Below are positions 1 through 5,949 of a stretch of 6,377 bases of DNA, in pieces. The position numbers and the translations under genes are program-made. Source of the DNA: Selenomonadales bacterium (GTDB lineage: Bacteria > Bacillota > Negativicutes > RGIG982); assembly GCA_017390595.1 (NCBI GenBank), contig JAFPBC010000130.1:1-6377 (forward strand). The letters are read 5' to 3'. The notes under the pieces were generated by a model, which did no database searches, was not told the DNA's origin, and saw only the letters and a list, made by a program, of their open reading frames with translations. Every line of letters starts with the position of its first letter. Position 1 is the first letter of the stretch.

Positions 1-732
1 GGTGGGGCACAGGCGATCGGTGCACTTGCATTCGGTACGGAGACGGTGCCGAAGGTAGATAAGATCACAGGCCCGGGCAACATTTTCGTAACGCTTGCGA
101 AAAAAGCCGTATACGGTCACTGTGATATCGATATGCTGGCAGGTCCGAGCGAGATTTTGATACTTGCCGATGAGACTGCCGATCCTGCGTATGTTGCGGC
201 TGATATGCTCAGTCAAGCAGAACATGATGTGTTGGCATCGAGCATCGTTATTACGACGAGCAAAGAACTGGTAGAGCAGATCGAAACAGAAGTTGAAAGA
301 CAATTGGCTCTGCTTCCGCGTCAAGAGATCGCGCGTGCATCGCTTGACAAAAACGGCATGATCGTTATTGCAGACAGCAAAGAAGAGGCGGCACAGCTTG
401 CCAACATATCTGCACCCGAGCATCTGGAAGTCCTGATGAAAGATCCGTTCATGATGCTTCCGCTTCTCAAAAATGCGGGTGCTATCTTCCTCGGTGCGTA
501 TTCGTCCGAACCGCTCGGCGATTATCTCGCGGGTACGAACCATGTTCTTCCGACAGGCGGAACGGCACGTTTTTACTCTGCTCTGAACGTAGAAACATTC
601 ATGAAAAAAACAAGTATCATTGCATATACGAAAGAAGCACTTGCTGATGTAAGTGACGATATCATTCGTTTGGCAGAAGCCGAAGGGCTCAAAGCACATG
701 CCAATGCGATCCGAGTAAGGGGGGAACGCTAG
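1..732 (+). CDS. hisD: Histidinol dehydrogenase, C-terminal part (5' end outside window)
   Basis: HisD catalyses the last two steps of histidine synthesis, oxidising L-histidinol through histidinal to L-histidine with two NAD+ and a zinc ion, in the cytoplasm. The frame is open from base 1, and 243 residues are visible of a usual 425-430, so about 185 N-terminal residues lie upstream. Seen in the sequence (residues numbered from the window edge): GGAQAIGALAFG at 1-12; the KITGPGN motif; SQAEHD with Gln72 and His75; PEHLE with Glu140 and His141; GDYLAGTNHVLPT with Asp174 and His181; and a C-terminal KAHANAI with His233. In the family the corresponding Gln, His and Asp residues hold zinc, and the Glu-His pair is the catalytic base region. 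All are intact. The TAG stop shares its G with the GTG start of hisC, so the two are probably translationally coupled. A methionine-like start near base 46 is only an internal GTG codon; homology continues upstream of it. Confidence 0.97.
   Translation, partial: GGAQAIGALAFGTETVPKVDKITGPGNIFVTLAKKAVYGHCDIDMLAGPSEILILADETADPAYVAADMLSQAEHDVLASSIVITTSKELVEQIETEVERQLALLPRQEIARASLDKNGMIVIADSKEEAAQLANISAPEHLEVLMKDPFMMLPLLKNAGAIFLGAYSSEPLGDYLAGTNHVLPTGGTARFYSALNVETFMKKTSIIAYTKEALADVSDDIIRLAEAEGLKAHANAIRVRGER
717..724 (+). promoter_or_regulatory. Ribosome binding site for hisC, supports its GTG start
   Basis: AAGGGGGG lies 7 nt before the GTG at 732 and inside the last codons of hisD. It decides the hisC start: the first in-frame ATG would be around codon 57, inside the conserved N-terminal region, so the GTG overlapping the hisD stop (TAGTG) is the reasonable start. 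Confidence 0.75.
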
Positions 733-1787
733 TGTTTCGACCGGGACTTGATAAGCTCCCTGTATATGGAGTAGAAGAACAAGATTGGCGTATCAAAGTA
801 GATGCCAACGAATCGAACCGCAATCTTCCGCCGCTCGTAGCAGAGCGCGTCGAAGGCCGCCTCTCGTATGTGGCATTCAATCGTTATCCCGATATTGCCA
901 TGACCGAACTGCGTGAAGAGATCGGACGCGGCAGTGGTTATGATATCGACAATGTATGGCTCGGCAACGGTTCGAGCGAGATCCTCGAAAAATTATTCTT
1001 CTTGTACGGTGGTGTGGGCAGAAGCATCGTGTTTTCTGTACCGTCGTTCTCGATGTATGCCATCTATGCAAAAATATCGGAAAGTACGGCAGTCCCTGTA
1101 CCGCTTGAAGCCGATTATACGCTTGATAAAGAAAAAATATTGCGGGCAGCAGAAGAACATGATGCCAAATTGATCGTACTCTGCAATCCGAACAACCCGA
1201 CAGGCACGGCGATTCCGCTTACGGTGGTCGAAGATATCGTCCGTCGTGCAAAATGTCCTGTCGTTGTCGATGAAGCGTATATGGAATTCTACGGCGAGAC
1301 GGCACTGCCGCTCGTAGCGCAGTATCCGAATCTCATCGTAGCACGTACGTTCTCCAAAGCATACGGCGCGGCAGGTATCCGTGCAGGTTATGTTATCGCT
1401 AACGAAGAAGTGATCGCGATGCTTCGCAAAGTATCGATGCCGTATCATATCAACAAATTGACGCTTACGGTTGCCGAAACGATCTTCCAGATGCGCGATG
1501 AATTCATCCCGTATATCCAGCAGACGATCATTGAGCGTGAACGTATGGCAGCATTTATCGAAACGGAAACGGATATCACCGTCTATCCGTCGTCTACGAA
1601 CTTCCTTCTTCTCAAAGTCGAAGGCGCGGGGGAATTGGCGAAATATCTTGCAAGTATCGGTATTGCCGTGCGCTCGTTTGCCAATGCGCCGATGCTCGAA
1701 AATTGTATTCGTATCACGATCGGTACGACGGCAGAAAATGATGAAATTATGAGTGCCATCAAACGGTGGTGTAAGGGAGCGAAATAA
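732..1787 (+). CDS. hisC: Histidinol-phosphate aminotransferase
   Basis: HisC is a PLP-dependent class I/II aminotransferase that converts imidazole acetol-phosphate and glutamate to L-histidinol-phosphate and 2-oxoglutarate in the cytoplasm. The 351-residue length is normal. Seen: KVDANES at 22-28, the equivalent of the family's N-terminal K-DANEN motif; GNGSSEIL at 78-85, which forms the PLP phosphate pocket; CNPNNPTGT at 151-159 with the Asn that contacts the PLP ring; VVDEAY at 178-183 with Asp180 expected at the pyridine nitrogen; TFSKAYG with Lys209 as the Schiff-base lysine; GIRAGY with Arg217; PYHINKLT at 237-244; and CIRITIGT with Arg327 for substrate binding. The start is a GTG overlapping the hisD stop by one base, with a strong ribosome binding site. 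hisB follows after one base. HisC-like enzymes can overlap in activity with aromatic aminotransferases, but the his-operon position makes HisC the best call. Confidence 0.96.
   Translation: MFRPGLDKLPVYGVEEQDWRIKVDANESNRNLPPLVAERVEGRLSYVAFNRYPDIAMTELREEIGRGSGYDIDNVWLGNGSSEILEKLFFLYGGVGRSIVFSVPSFSMYAIYAKISESTAVPVPLEADYTLDKEKILRAAEEHDAKLIVLCNPNNPTGTAIPLTVVEDIVRRAKCPVVVDEAYMEFYGETALPLVAQYPNLIVARTFSKAYGAAGIRAGYVIANEEVIAMLRKVSMPYHINKLTLTVAETIFQMRDEFIPYIQQTIIERERMAAFIETETDITVYPSSTNFLLLKVEGAGELAKYLASIGIAVRSFANAPMLENCIRITIGTTAENDEIMSAIKRWCKGAK
1773..1779 (+). promoter_or_regulatory. Ribosome binding site for hisB
   Basis: AAGGGAG lies inside the 3' end of hisC, 9 nt before the ATG at 1789. It fixes the hisB start at 1789 rather than at an in-frame start 36 nt further upstream, which would add 12 residues unlike the family and overlap hisC. 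Confidence 0.7.
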
Positions 1788-1788
1788 T

Positions 1789-2373
1789 ATGCGCGTAGCG
1801 ACGATAACCAGAGCGACGGCTGAAACGGAAATTCGTGTCAGCTTAGACCTCGACGGAAGCGGACAAAGTCATATCAGAAGCGGTATCGGATTTTTCGACC
1901 ATATGTTGACGCTGTTCGCGAAACACGGCGGATTCGATCTTGTCGTAGAATGTAATGGTGATATCGAAGTAGACGGACATCACTCGGTAGAAGATATCGG
2001 TATCGTCCTCGGACAAGTATTCGCGAAATGTACTGCCGACAAAAACGGTATGGCGCGTTACGGTTCGTGGCTCTTGCCGATGGACGAAACGCTCATCATG
2101 GCGGCAGTCGATATCAGCGGCAGACCGTATCTTGTATACGATGCGCCCGTTGATGCACCGATGATCGGAGCGTACGATACGGAACTGACAGAAGAATTTT
2201 TGCGTGCGTTTGTCGTACACGCGGGAATCACACTTCATGTGAAGAAAGTACACGGCAAAAACGCACATCATATCGTAGAAGGTATCTTCAAAGCACTTGG
2301 TCGCGTCATGCGTCAAGCAACGCGTATCGATAGAACGATACAAGGAGTCCTGTCGACCAAAGGCAGTCTGTAA
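1789..2373 (+). CDS. hisB: Imidazoleglycerol-phosphate dehydratase (monofunctional)
   Basis: This enzyme dehydrates imidazole glycerol phosphate to imidazole acetol-phosphate, the substrate of HisC. In the family it is a manganese-dependent 24-mer in the cytoplasm. The 194-residue product is full length for a stand-alone dehydratase. It carries the duplicated metal-binding motifs: FFDHML at 35-40 (His38), DGHHSVED at 62-69 (His64, His65, Glu68), His144 and His150, and KNAHHIVE at 157-164 (His160, His161, Glu164). It ends with the usual GVLSTKG. There is no N-terminal HAD phosphatase domain as in the enterobacterial fusion, so histidinol-phosphate phosphatase must come from another gene, none of which is in this window. 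The ATG at 1789 has a ribosome binding site 9 nt upstream, one base after the hisC stop. The next gene begins after 37 nt, the largest gap inside the operon. Confidence 0.97.
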   Translation: MRVATITRATAETEIRVSLDLDGSGQSHIRSGIGFFDHMLTLFAKHGGFDLVVECNGDIEVDGHHSVEDIGIVLGQVFAKCTADKNGMARYGSWLLPMDETLIMAAVDISGRPYLVYDAPVDAPMIGAYDTELTEEFLRAFVVHAGITLHVKKVHGKNAHHIVEGIFKALGRVMRQATRIDRTIQGVLSTKGSL

Positions 2374-2399
2374 GAGAGGCGACTGCAATAATTGTGAAA

Positions 2400-2405
2400 A
2401 GGTGA
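2400..2405 (+). promoter_or_regulatory. Ribosome binding site for hisH
   Basis: AGGTGA lies 5 nt before the ATG at 2411. The hisH frame stays open upstream to a TTG at 2297 inside hisB, but that extension overlaps hisB and does not resemble the family. This site and the MIAIIDYGMGN N-terminus fix the start at 2411. Confidence 0.7.
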
Positions 2406-2410
2406 GTACA

Positions 2411-3019
2411 ATGATAGCGATCATTGATTATGGTATGGGCAATCTCCGCAGTGTAGAAAAAGCTCTGCACGCAGTTGGGGCAGAGGCTGTCATCACGAGC
2501 GATGCCGAAGTCATAAGAAGTGCCGACAAGGTCATTCTTCCCGGTGTCGGTGCTTTCGGAGATTGCATGAAAAATCTTGAGCGATACGGTCTTATTCCCG
2601 TTATTCACGAGACAGTCGAGTCGGGCAAACCGTTTCTCGGTATCTGCCTCGGGCTGCAGCTTTTGTTCGAATCGAGCGAAGAAAGCCCGGGCGTAAAAGG
2701 TCTCGGTATTTTCAAAGGTGAAGTCAAAGCGATTCCGCCTTGCGGGCTCAAAGTTCCGCATATGGGTTGGAACAGCTTGTCGTATCAAACATCGTCTCCG
2801 CTTTTTGAAGGGATAGCGGAGAATGAATACGTTTATTTTGTACATAGTTTTCATGCTGTACCGAACGATACATCTATCGTTACCGCACAAACAGAATACG
2901 GTACGATGCTGACGGCGGCAGTCGGAAAGGACAATGTGCAGGCGGCACAGTTCCATCCCGAAAAATCGAGCCGTATCGGTCTTGCAATGCTGAAAAACTT
3001 TGTAAACTGGAATAAATAG
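2411..3019 (+). CDS. hisH: Imidazole glycerol phosphate synthase, glutaminase subunit
   Basis: HisH is a class I glutamine amidotransferase. It hydrolyses glutamine and channels the ammonia through the barrel of its partner HisF, which uses it to cleave PRFAR. The 202-residue length is standard. Seen: the N-terminal strand MIAIIDYGMGNLRS; PGVGAFGDCM at 44-53, the oxyanion-strand region; GICLGLQLLF with nucleophile Cys79; PHMGWN at 116-121; YFVHSFH at 142-148; and QFHPEKS at 180-186 with His182 and Glu184, completing the Cys-His-Glu triad. The partner subunit HisF is encoded two genes downstream with hisA between them, a common order. The ATG at 2411 is chosen over upstream in-frame starts because the conserved N-terminus begins exactly there. 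hisA follows after 12 nt. Nothing looks degraded. Confidence 0.97.
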   Translation: MIAIIDYGMGNLRSVEKALHAVGAEAVITSDAEVIRSADKVILPGVGAFGDCMKNLERYGLIPVIHETVESGKPFLGICLGLQLLFESSEESPGVKGLGIFKGEVKAIPPCGLKVPHMGWNSLSYQTSSPLFEGIAENEYVYFVHSFHAVPNDTSIVTAQTEYGTMLTAAVGKDNVQAAQFHPEKSSRIGLAMLKNFVNWNK

Positions 3020-3024
3020 GGGGA
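3018..3024 (+). promoter_or_regulatory. Ribosome binding site for hisA
   Basis: AGGGGGA overlaps the hisH TAG stop and sits 7 nt before the hisA ATG, so a ribosome ending hisH is placed directly on the hisA start region. Confidence 0.65.
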
Positions 3025-3031
3025 AGATCGA

Positions 3032-3754
3032 ATGATTTTATTTCCTGCAATAGATATTCGCGGCGGAAAATGTGTCCGTCTTTTGGAAGGTCGATTCGAC
3101 CAAGAGACGATATTCGCCGATCGTCCTGCTGATATGGCGATCAAATGGGAAGCGCAAGGCGGTAAGTATCTCCATATCGTCGATCTTGACGGTGCGCTGC
3201 AAGGTAAGCCGGTCAATCTTGATGCGATCCGTGATATTATCGAGAACGTATCCGTGCCCGTGCAGCTTGGCGGCGGTATTCGCAATCTCGAATCGATAGA
3301 AGCATGGCTTGATGCAGGTGTCGATCGCGTCATTCTCGGCTCTATCGCTGTAAAAGATCCTGACTTGGTCAAAGAAGCGTGCCGTCAATTCGGTGAACGT
3401 ATCGTCGTCGGTATCGATGCCAAAGGCGGAGAAGTCGCGGTAGAAGGCTGGGGCATCTCGGGCGGCGTACAAGCGACCGAGCTTGCGAAACGGATGGCTG
3501 ATGTCGGTGTTGCACGCATCATCTATACAGATATCTCGCGTGACGGTACGCTCAGCGGTGTCAATGTCGAATCGACGGTCGAGCTGGCACGTGCGGCAGG
3601 TATCCCTGTCATCGCATCGGGCGGTGTGGCAGGTATGGACGATGTTTATCGTGTAGCGGCATCTCCCGAAATAGAAGGCATGATCATTGGCAAGGCACTC
3701 TATACCGGCAAAATAGACCTTAAAGCCGCACTTTGTGTAGCGGAAGGGAGATGA
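3032..3754 (+). CDS. hisA: ProFAR isomerase (HisA)
   Basis: HisA is the 1-(5-phosphoribosyl)-5-[(5-phosphoribosylamino)methylideneamino]imidazole-4-carboxamide isomerase. It performs an Amadori rearrangement of ProFAR to PRFAR, the substrate of HisF. It is a cytoplasmic (beta-alpha)8 barrel of 240 residues, the usual size. Seen: FPAIDIRGGKCVRL with catalytic-base Asp8; the phosphate-binding QLGGGIR at 78-84; ILGSIAVKDP at 101-110; VVGIDAKGG with catalytic-acid Asp129; YTDISRDGT at 165-173; and the second phosphate site PVIASGG at 192-198 with IIGKALY at 218-224. The repeated half-barrel design is shared with HisF, encoded next. In Actinobacteria a HisA-like enzyme (PriA) also serves tryptophan synthesis. 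Nothing in the organism style suggests that here, and I call ordinary HisA. The TGA stop precedes the hisF start by 4 nt. Confidence 0.96.
   Translation: MILFPAIDIRGGKCVRLLEGRFDQETIFADRPADMAIKWEAQGGKYLHIVDLDGALQGKPVNLDAIRDIIENVSVPVQLGGGIRNLESIEAWLDAGVDRVILGSIAVKDPDLVKEACRQFGERIVVGIDAKGGEVAVEGWGISGGVQATELAKRMADVGVARIIYTDISRDGTLSGVNVESTVELARAAGIPVIASGGVAGMDDVYRVAASPEIEGMIIGKALYTGKIDLKAALCVAEGR
3742..3750 (+). promoter_or_regulatory. Ribosome binding site for hisF
   Basis: GGAAGGGAG lies in the last codons of hisA, 8 nt before the ATG at 3759. An out-of-frame ATG at 3751 touches the site directly and is not a plausible start, so the start at 3759 is preferred. Confidence 0.65.
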
Positions 3755-3758
3755 GTGA

Positions 3759-4517
3759 ATGTATACGAAACGCATTATCCCTTGTCTTGATGTAAAAGAA
3801 GGTCGTGTCGTAAAAGGGACGAACTTTGTGGGTCTCCGCGATGCGGGCGACCCTGTCGAACTTGCGGCAAAATACGATCTCGAAGGTGCCGACGAGCTTG
3901 TATTTCTTGATATCACGGCGTCCGTTGAAGAACGTGCTACGATGCGTGATGTCGTTGACAAGACAGCGTCGGAAGTGTTCATGCCGCTTACGGTCGGCGG
4001 TGGTATCCGCACGGTAGAAGACGTTCGCAAGATGCTTCAAGCAGGCGCGGACAAAGTATCGTTCAATACGGCGGCTATCAAAAATCCGTCCATCTTGCGT
4101 GAATGCGCTACGCTTTTTGGTCGTCAATGTACCGTGCTGGCTGTCGATGCTAAACGTGTCGGCGATAATAAATGGGAAGTCTATATCAACGGCGGTCGTA
4201 CACCGACAGGTCTTGATGTGCTCGAATGGGTGCGTGAAGCAACCGCCCTCGGCGCGGGCGAGATCCTTTTGACGAGTATGGATGCGGACGGTACGAAAGA
4301 CGGCTATGATATCGAGCTGACTCGTGCTGTATCGGAAGCGGTATCCGTTCCAGTTATCGCATCGGGCGGTGCGGGAAAACTCGAACATTTTTACGAAGTA
4401 TTGACCGAAGGCAAAGCAGATGCCGTATTGGCGGCCTCGGTATTTCATTACGGACAGTTCCGTGTCCGTGAAGTCAAAGAGTACTTGAGAGAGAGAGGAG
4501 TAGAAGTACGATTATGA
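3759..4517 (+). CDS. hisF: Imidazole glycerol phosphate synthase, cyclase subunit
   Basis: HisF takes ammonia from HisH and converts PRFAR to imidazole glycerol phosphate plus AICAR, the latter feeding back into purine synthesis. It is a (beta-alpha)8 barrel of 252 residues, typical length. Seen: RIIPCLDVKEGRVVKG with catalytic Asp11 and Lys19; FLDITAS at 49-55; the phosphate-binding TVGGGIR at 78-84; KVSFNTAAIKNP at 99-110; VLAVDAKR with catalytic Asp130; LLTSMDADGT at 170-179 followed by KDGYD; and PVIASGGAGK at 198-207. These are diagnostic of HisF rather than HisA. Its last four bases overlap the hisIE start (ATGA), which favours translational coupling. It is expected to act in a 1:1 complex with the HisH encoded upstream. 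No damage is visible. Confidence 0.97.
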   Translation: MYTKRIIPCLDVKEGRVVKGTNFVGLRDAGDPVELAAKYDLEGADELVFLDITASVEERATMRDVVDKTASEVFMPLTVGGGIRTVEDVRKMLQAGADKVSFNTAAIKNPSILRECATLFGRQCTVLAVDAKRVGDNKWEVYINGGRTPTGLDVLEWVREATALGAGEILLTSMDADGTKDGYDIELTRAVSEAVSVPVIASGGAGKLEHFYEVLTEGKADAVLAASVFHYGQFRVREVKEYLRERGVEVRL

Positions 4518-5170
4518 ACTTAGATGCTATCAAATTTGATGAAAAAGGGCTTGTGCCTGCCATTATCCAAGACATAGAAACGAAACAAGTTTTGATGATG
4601 GCATATATGAATGCAGAATCTCTTGCCAAAACGGTAGAAACGGGTCTTACTTGTTTTTACAGTCGTTCGCGTCAATGTCTCTGGACAAAAGGCGAAAGCT
4701 CTGGCAATATCCAACGCGTGAAAGAGATTCGCTACGATTGCGACGGCGATACCCTTCTTATCCAAGTAGAGCAAGTCGGTGCGGCTTGTCATGAAGGTAC
4801 GTATTCTTGTTTCAGCCGTAAGCTCGGTGAGACTGAGCGTGATATGGAACAGGTATTCGATCCGAAGAAAGTCTACGGCGATGATTCGCCTGCGATGATT
4901 TTGAACGAACTTTACAGCACTATCATGTCGCGCAAGAACAATCCGACGGAAGGTTCTTACACGTGCTATCTGTTTGAAAAAGGTCAAGATAAGATACTTA
5001 AAAAAGTCGGCGAAGAATCGGCGGAAACGATCATTGCGTCGAAAAATATGAGCGAAAGCGAGATCCTCTATGAGATGGCAGATCTCTGGTATCATTGCAT
5101 GGTACTTCTTGCCTTCCATGGTATCGAGCCGATGAAGCTCTTGGGTGAATTGAAAGGACGGAGAAAATAA
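4514..5170 (+). CDS. hisIE: Bifunctional PR-AMP cyclohydrolase / PR-ATP pyrophosphohydrolase
   Basis: This fusion carries out steps 2 and 3 of the pathway: the C-terminal HisE domain removes pyrophosphate from phosphoribosyl-ATP, and the N-terminal HisI domain opens the adenine ring of phosphoribosyl-AMP to give ProFAR for HisA. It is a 218-residue cytoplasmic protein. HisI part, about 1-110: VLMMAYMN at 26-33; FYSRSR and LWTKGE at 48-61; DCDGD at 75-79, whose Asp75, Asp77 and Asp79 match the magnesium site; and Cys76, Cys92 and Cys99 in C-x15-C-x6-C spacing, the zinc site. HisE part, about 125-215: LNELYSTIMSRK, then YLFEKG, KKVGEESAETIIASK at 163-177 and YEMADLWYH at 186-194, the acidic MazG-like metal site. 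The ATG overlaps the hisF stop by four bases. A GGAG lies 13 nt upstream and an AGAAG 7 nt upstream. The next gene starts 2 nt after its TAA. Confidence 0.96.
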   Translation: MNLDAIKFDEKGLVPAIIQDIETKQVLMMAYMNAESLAKTVETGLTCFYSRSRQCLWTKGESSGNIQRVKEIRYDCDGDTLLIQVEQVGAACHEGTYSCFSRKLGETERDMEQVFDPKKVYGDDSPAMILNELYSTIMSRKNNPTEGSYTCYLFEKGQDKILKKVGEESAETIIASKNMSESEILYEMADLWYHCMVLLAFHGIEPMKLLGELKGRRK

Positions 5171-5172
5171 GA

Positions 5173-5892
5173 ATGGGAATCGGTCAACAGTTTATTAAGG
5201 CAACGAACTCTGATATGCCGCAAAACGCGGGCAGAGAACAGGGCTTGCAACAACCGTATTTGGAAGTACTCTACGATGGTAAGAGCGAGCTTGTTCAGAT
5301 ACCCGAACCTGACTTTCTCGATGATGTGGAAGGCAGTTTCCTCGAATTGATCGAGCTGAGAAGCAGTGTTCGTCAATACAGCGGAGAAGAAATGACGCTC
5401 AAACAGCTCTCGCTCCTTCTTTGGTGTACGCAGGGCGTGAAGATGGTCACCGATCGTACGGTACGTAATGTACCGAGCGCGGGCGGTCGTCATGCGTTCG
5501 AAACATATCTTCTTATCCGCAATGTAGAAGGCATCACGCCGGGTGTCTATCGTTTCCTTGCTATCGAACATCTGCTCGTCAAAGTTGGCGGCGAAGAAAT
5601 GATGAACGAGATCGCATCGCGCGGCTGCACACAGCCGATCGTTCAGACGGCAAGCGTCGTATTCTTCTGGGCGGCACAAGTCGACCGTATGACATGGCGT
5701 TTCGGTGAACGCGGATATCGTTATCTGATGATCGATGCAGGCCATATCTGTCAGAACCTCTATCTGACGGCAGGTGCTATCAAGTTCGGTGCATGTGCCA
5801 TCGGTGCGTTCGACGATAACGCGATGAATGAGATTTTGGGACTCGACGGTGAAAACGCATTCGTACTTTACGGTGCTTCTGTCGGCAAATAA
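5173..5892 (+). CDS. Nitroreductase-family FMN oxidoreductase, SagB/ThcOx-like
   Basis: The 239-residue product belongs to the nitroreductase-like flavoprotein superfamily, nearest in style to the stand-alone SagB/ThcOx-type dehydrogenases of anaerobic bacteria. Seen: an N-terminal extension at 1-58 with a QQPYLE segment at 26-31; ELRSSVRQYS at 61-70, matching the FMN-phosphate RRSxR motif; LLWCTQGV at 82-89; NVPSAGGRHAFETYL at 99-113; GVYRF at 124-128; a long helix, RYLMIDAGHICQNLYLTA, at 183-200; GACAIGAFDD at 206-215; and a C-terminal LYGASVGK. No signal peptide or membrane segment is seen, so a cytoplasmic location is likely. Known SagB proteins oxidise azolines in peptide maturation, but no cyclodehydratase or precursor gene is present here, so that role is not supported. 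The substrate is unknown. The ATG lies 2 nt after the hisIE stop with GGAG 9 nt upstream, so it is the last cistron of the his operon and probably co-expressed with it. Family confidence is high; function is open. Confidence 0.88.
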   Translation: MGIGQQFIKATNSDMPQNAGREQGLQQPYLEVLYDGKSELVQIPEPDFLDDVEGSFLELIELRSSVRQYSGEEMTLKQLSLLLWCTQGVKMVTDRTVRNVPSAGGRHAFETYLLIRNVEGITPGVYRFLAIEHLLVKVGGEEMMNEIASRGCTQPIVQTASVVFFWAAQVDRMTWRFGERGYRYLMIDAGHICQNLYLTAGAIKFGACAIGAFDDNAMNEILGLDGENAFVLYGASVGK

Positions 5893-5928
5893 AAAAGTAG
5901 CGAAAACCTTGTGTTTTCGCTACTTTTT
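5892..5928 (+). terminator. Rho-independent terminator at end of his operon
   Basis: A perfect inverted repeat pairs 5892-5907 with 5913-5928 (16 bp) around a 5-nt CTTGT loop. The core is GTAGCGAAAAC (5897-5907) with GTTTTCGCTAC (5913-5923), followed by five T (5924-5928). The left arm is preceded by an A tract (5891-5896), so the hairpin could also terminate transcription on the - strand. It begins in the last base of the nitroreductase stop codon, placing that gene inside the operon transcript and the next gene outside it. Confidence 0.93.
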
Positions 5929-5938
5929 GATACGAAAG

Positions 5939-5944
5939 AAGGGA
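5939..5944 (+). promoter_or_regulatory. Ribosome binding site for the transporter gene
   Basis: AAGGGA lies 5 nt before the ATG at 5950, just after the terminator. It supports that start. No convincing -35/-10 pair is seen between the terminator and this site, and there is no room for one. Confidence 0.6.
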
Positions 5945-5949
5945 ATCGC

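Noticed and set aside
993..1448. - strand open frame opposite hisC, with others opposite hisB, hisH, hisF, hisIE and the nitroreductase gene
   Set aside because: All lie wholly opposite strongly conserved genes, lack family motifs and arise from codon bias.
1753..1788. N-terminal extension of hisB starting inside hisC
   Set aside because: It adds 12 residues unlike the family, whereas the ATG at 1789 has a ribosome binding site 9 nt upstream and gives the standard length.
2297..2410. N-terminal extension of hisH starting at a TTG inside hisB
   Set aside because: The added 38 residues overlap hisB and match nothing in the family. The conserved HisH N-terminus starts at the ATG at 2411, which has a good ribosome binding site.
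3038..4030. Long - strand open frame (about 330 codons) opposite hisA and hisF
   Set aside because: It is the shadow of two well-conserved genes. Its translation has no recognisable motif and is rich in Arg, Thr, Phe and Asp, as expected from reversed codons of the + strand genes.
1..5892. Frequent GATATCG and ATCG-rich words, considered as a possible uptake sequence or dispersed repeat
   Set aside because: They mostly fall in frame as Asp-Ile codon pairs (GAT ATC) within conserved proteins and lack a fixed flanking context, so codon usage explains them.
5173..5892. Possible azole-peptide (SagB-type) maturation cluster
   Set aside because: Only the dehydrogenase-like gene is present. No YcaO/cyclodehydratase, precursor peptide or export gene is adjacent, and the downstream transporter is of the EamA type behind a terminator.
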